Below the pieces are notes generated by a model. It saw nothing but the letters and a program-made list of their open reading frames with translations. It did no database searches and was not told the DNA's origin. From Chloroflexota bacterium (GTDB lineage Bacteria > Chloroflexota > Anaerolineae > UBA3071): DNA of 6,299 nt. Every line of letters starts with the position of its first letter. The stretch's first letter is position 1. The DNA lies in the NCBI GenBank assembly GCA_014383605.1, contig JACNHM010000505.1, positions 1-6,299 of the forward strand. Reading direction: 5' to 3'. Shown in pieces: positions 5,194 to 6,299 of this stretch. The translations under genes were made by a program, and so were the position numbers.

Positions 5194-6225
5194 CTAGCGG
5201 TCCTTGCGCTTCTGCCGGTTTTTGAAGTTGATCAGATTGGGGGTCTGCTTGCTGGCCCACCAGAGCACTACCAGCATCAACCCGCCCAGCACCAGCAGGG
5301 TGACCAGTTTGAACAGCCGTGAAGAGGCGACGAGGGCTATCACGCCGAAGACAGCACAGAAGACGTAGTAGCCCCACACCACCTGGCGCTGGGTGAAGCC
5401 GATGTCCACCAGGCGGTAGTGGAGGTGATCGCGGCCATTCCAGGCCGGCACGCCGCCGCGCCGCAGGCGGGTCCAGATCAGCCAGGCCACGTCAACGATG
5501 GGCAAGGCCAGAACGAGCAGCATGGTGGCCATCTTCGCTCCGGCAATGATGCCCAGAGCGGCCAGCGCGAAGCCGAGGAAGTAAGAGCCGTTGCTGCCCA
5601 TGAAGATCTTCGCCGGATGGGAGTTCCAGGGCAGGAAGCCGAGGGTGGCTCCCAGAAGGGCCAGGGGCAGCAGCGTCACGCTGTGCTGGCCTTCCCGCCA
5701 CATGTGCAAGGCCACCACGCCGCAGACGACGGCCGTCACGCCGGCGGTCAGGCCGTCCAGCCCATCCAGGAAGTTGACCGTGTTCATCATGCCCATGAAC
5801 CAAAAGATGGTCAGCACCCAGACGACGGGCCAGGGGAATCCGCCGGGACCGAGGAAGAGATCATCGGTGAAGGGATTGTTGACGTGTTTGATGAAGATGG
5901 TAAAGGCGATGGCGATGAGGCTGGCGACGAATTGGGCCAGGTACTGAGGCATATGGCCAAACTGGAAGCGGTCGTCCAGCAGACCAAAGAGGAAAACGAA
6001 GGTGCTGCCCAGCAGGAGGCCGGTCAGGTGGATCGTTTCGTTGGGATCGAGGCGGGGCGGGAACCATCCGGCGGGGAGCAGCAAGGTGGCGAGGATGGCG
6101 ACGATGAAGACTTCGACCCCGGCGACGCCGCCCCGACGGGGGGTGAACCCCCTGTGGGCGCCGCCCCCCCCCCGGCCGTCCGCCACGCCCCGGCGGCACC
6201 CCACCCCACGCGCCAACCGCGCCAC
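5194..6225 (-). CDS. MraY/WecA-family polyprenyl-phosphate sugar-1-phosphate transferase, N-terminus damaged or incomplete
   Basis: This glycosyltransferase family 4 membrane enzyme moves a sugar-1-phosphate from a UDP-sugar to undecaprenyl phosphate, starting a cell-envelope glycan. Numbering from the GTG at 6225, it shows P-R-R-G-G-V-A (29-35), D84-D85 after F-G-L-L, N-T-V-N-F-L-D-G-L-D-G-L (148-159), P-W-N-S-H-P-A-K-I-F-M-G (199-210) and R-D-H-L-H-Y-R-L (265-272). About ten hydrophobic segments are visible where the family has about eleven; the first is missing. Two catalytic-motif positions are unusual: S211 stands where G-D-x-G-S usually has Asp, and Y270 where H-x-H-H usually has His. 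The C-terminus is basic (K-N-R-Q-K-R-K-D-R). GTG 6225 has no Shine-Dalgarno and the frame is closed by TGA at 6247-6249, so the true start is probably upstream in another frame or lost. Residues 1-24 are unreliable because of a 10-C run at 6164-6173. The sugar specificity (GlcNAc as in WecA/TagO, or another) cannot be told; MraY proper is less likely given the motifs. Confidence 0.85.
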   Translation of the reverse strand: MARLARGVGCRRGVADGRGGGGAHRGFTPRRGGVAGVEVFIVAILATLLLPAGWFPPRLDPNETIHLTGLLLGSTFVFLFGLLDDRFQFGHMPQYLAQFVASLIAIAFTIFIKHVNNPFTDDLFLGPGGFPWPVVWVLTIFWFMGMMNTVNFLDGLDGLTAGVTAVVCGVVALHMWREGQHSVTLLPLALLGATLGFLPWNSHPAKIFMGSNGSYFLGFALAALGIIAGAKMATMLLVLALPIVDVAWLIWTRLRRGGVPAWNGRDHLHYRLVDIGFTQRQVVWGYYVFCAVFGVIALVASSRLFKLVTLLVLGGLMLVVLWWASKQTPNLINFKNRQKRKDR

Positions 6226-6299
6226 GGCCCCGGGGAGGGGGCAAGGTCAACCGCAGACCAAGGCACAACCAGCCCACGCCCCCTCCTACCCGCCTTCAC
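6226..6299 (-). other. End of window with no readable continuation of the transferase
   Basis: This stretch should hold the start and first membrane helix of the transferase. The transferase frame contains stops at 6247-6249 and 6286-6288 on the minus strand. Another frame shows a short hydrophobic run (W-L-C-L-G-L-R-L-T-L) that could be the remnant of that helix. Either base-call or indel errors at a contig end or a genuine frameshift would explain it. Confidence 0.4.

Noticed and set aside
4021..5322. 433-codon open frame on the plus strand opposite the asparaginase
   Set aside because: It is antisense to a clear enzyme, His/Gln/Gly-rich, crosses the terminator hairpin and the intergenic hairpins, and has no domain features.

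Overview
The window is GC-rich and reads as a contig from a bacterium, most plausibly a member of the Chloroflexota (Anaerolineae/Caldilineae-like). Three things point there: a secreted protein built from FG-GAP/VCBS repeats with a Pro-Thr linker, a Y-L-P-L-V-L-R motif of the kind I associate with extracytoplasmic Chloroflexota proteins, and a WecA/MraY-type enzyme with 'GSNGS' and 'HLHY' motif variants that I recall from that phylum. The assignment is from memory of sequence style, not from a search.

Layout. Positions 1-235 are a gene-free leader with a weak -10-like element, a short direct repeat and a good Shine-Dalgarno at 227-230. Positions 236-4012 (+) encode one 1258-residue exported protein: signal peptide, 14 tandem calcium-loop FG-GAP/VCBS repeats, a beta-sandwich-like segment, a Pro-Thr linker, and seven YVTN/NHL-like blades. 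A perfect 13-bp hairpin at 4033-4063 lies between this gene and the next one, which points towards it. Positions 4087-5070 (-) encode a cytoplasmic L-asparaginase with the catalytic residues in place. The 123-bp gap 5071-5193 holds three consecutive hairpins, one of which overlaps the presumed asparaginase ribosome binding site. Positions 5194-6225 (-) encode a polytopic polyprenyl-phosphate sugar-1-phosphate transferase whose first transmembrane segment is missing or garbled in a G/C-homopolymer-rich end of the window.

How they fit together. The transferase and the asparaginase are codirectional and could share a transcript, but the hairpin-filled gap argues for regulated or separate expression, and no functional link between them is evident. 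The big exported protein is convergent with them and appears independent. The likely role of the transferase is to start a cell-surface glycan on a lipid carrier, and the repeat protein is likely a surface or secreted binding scaffold. I see no defence system, CRISPR array, tRNA, rRNA or insertion sequence.
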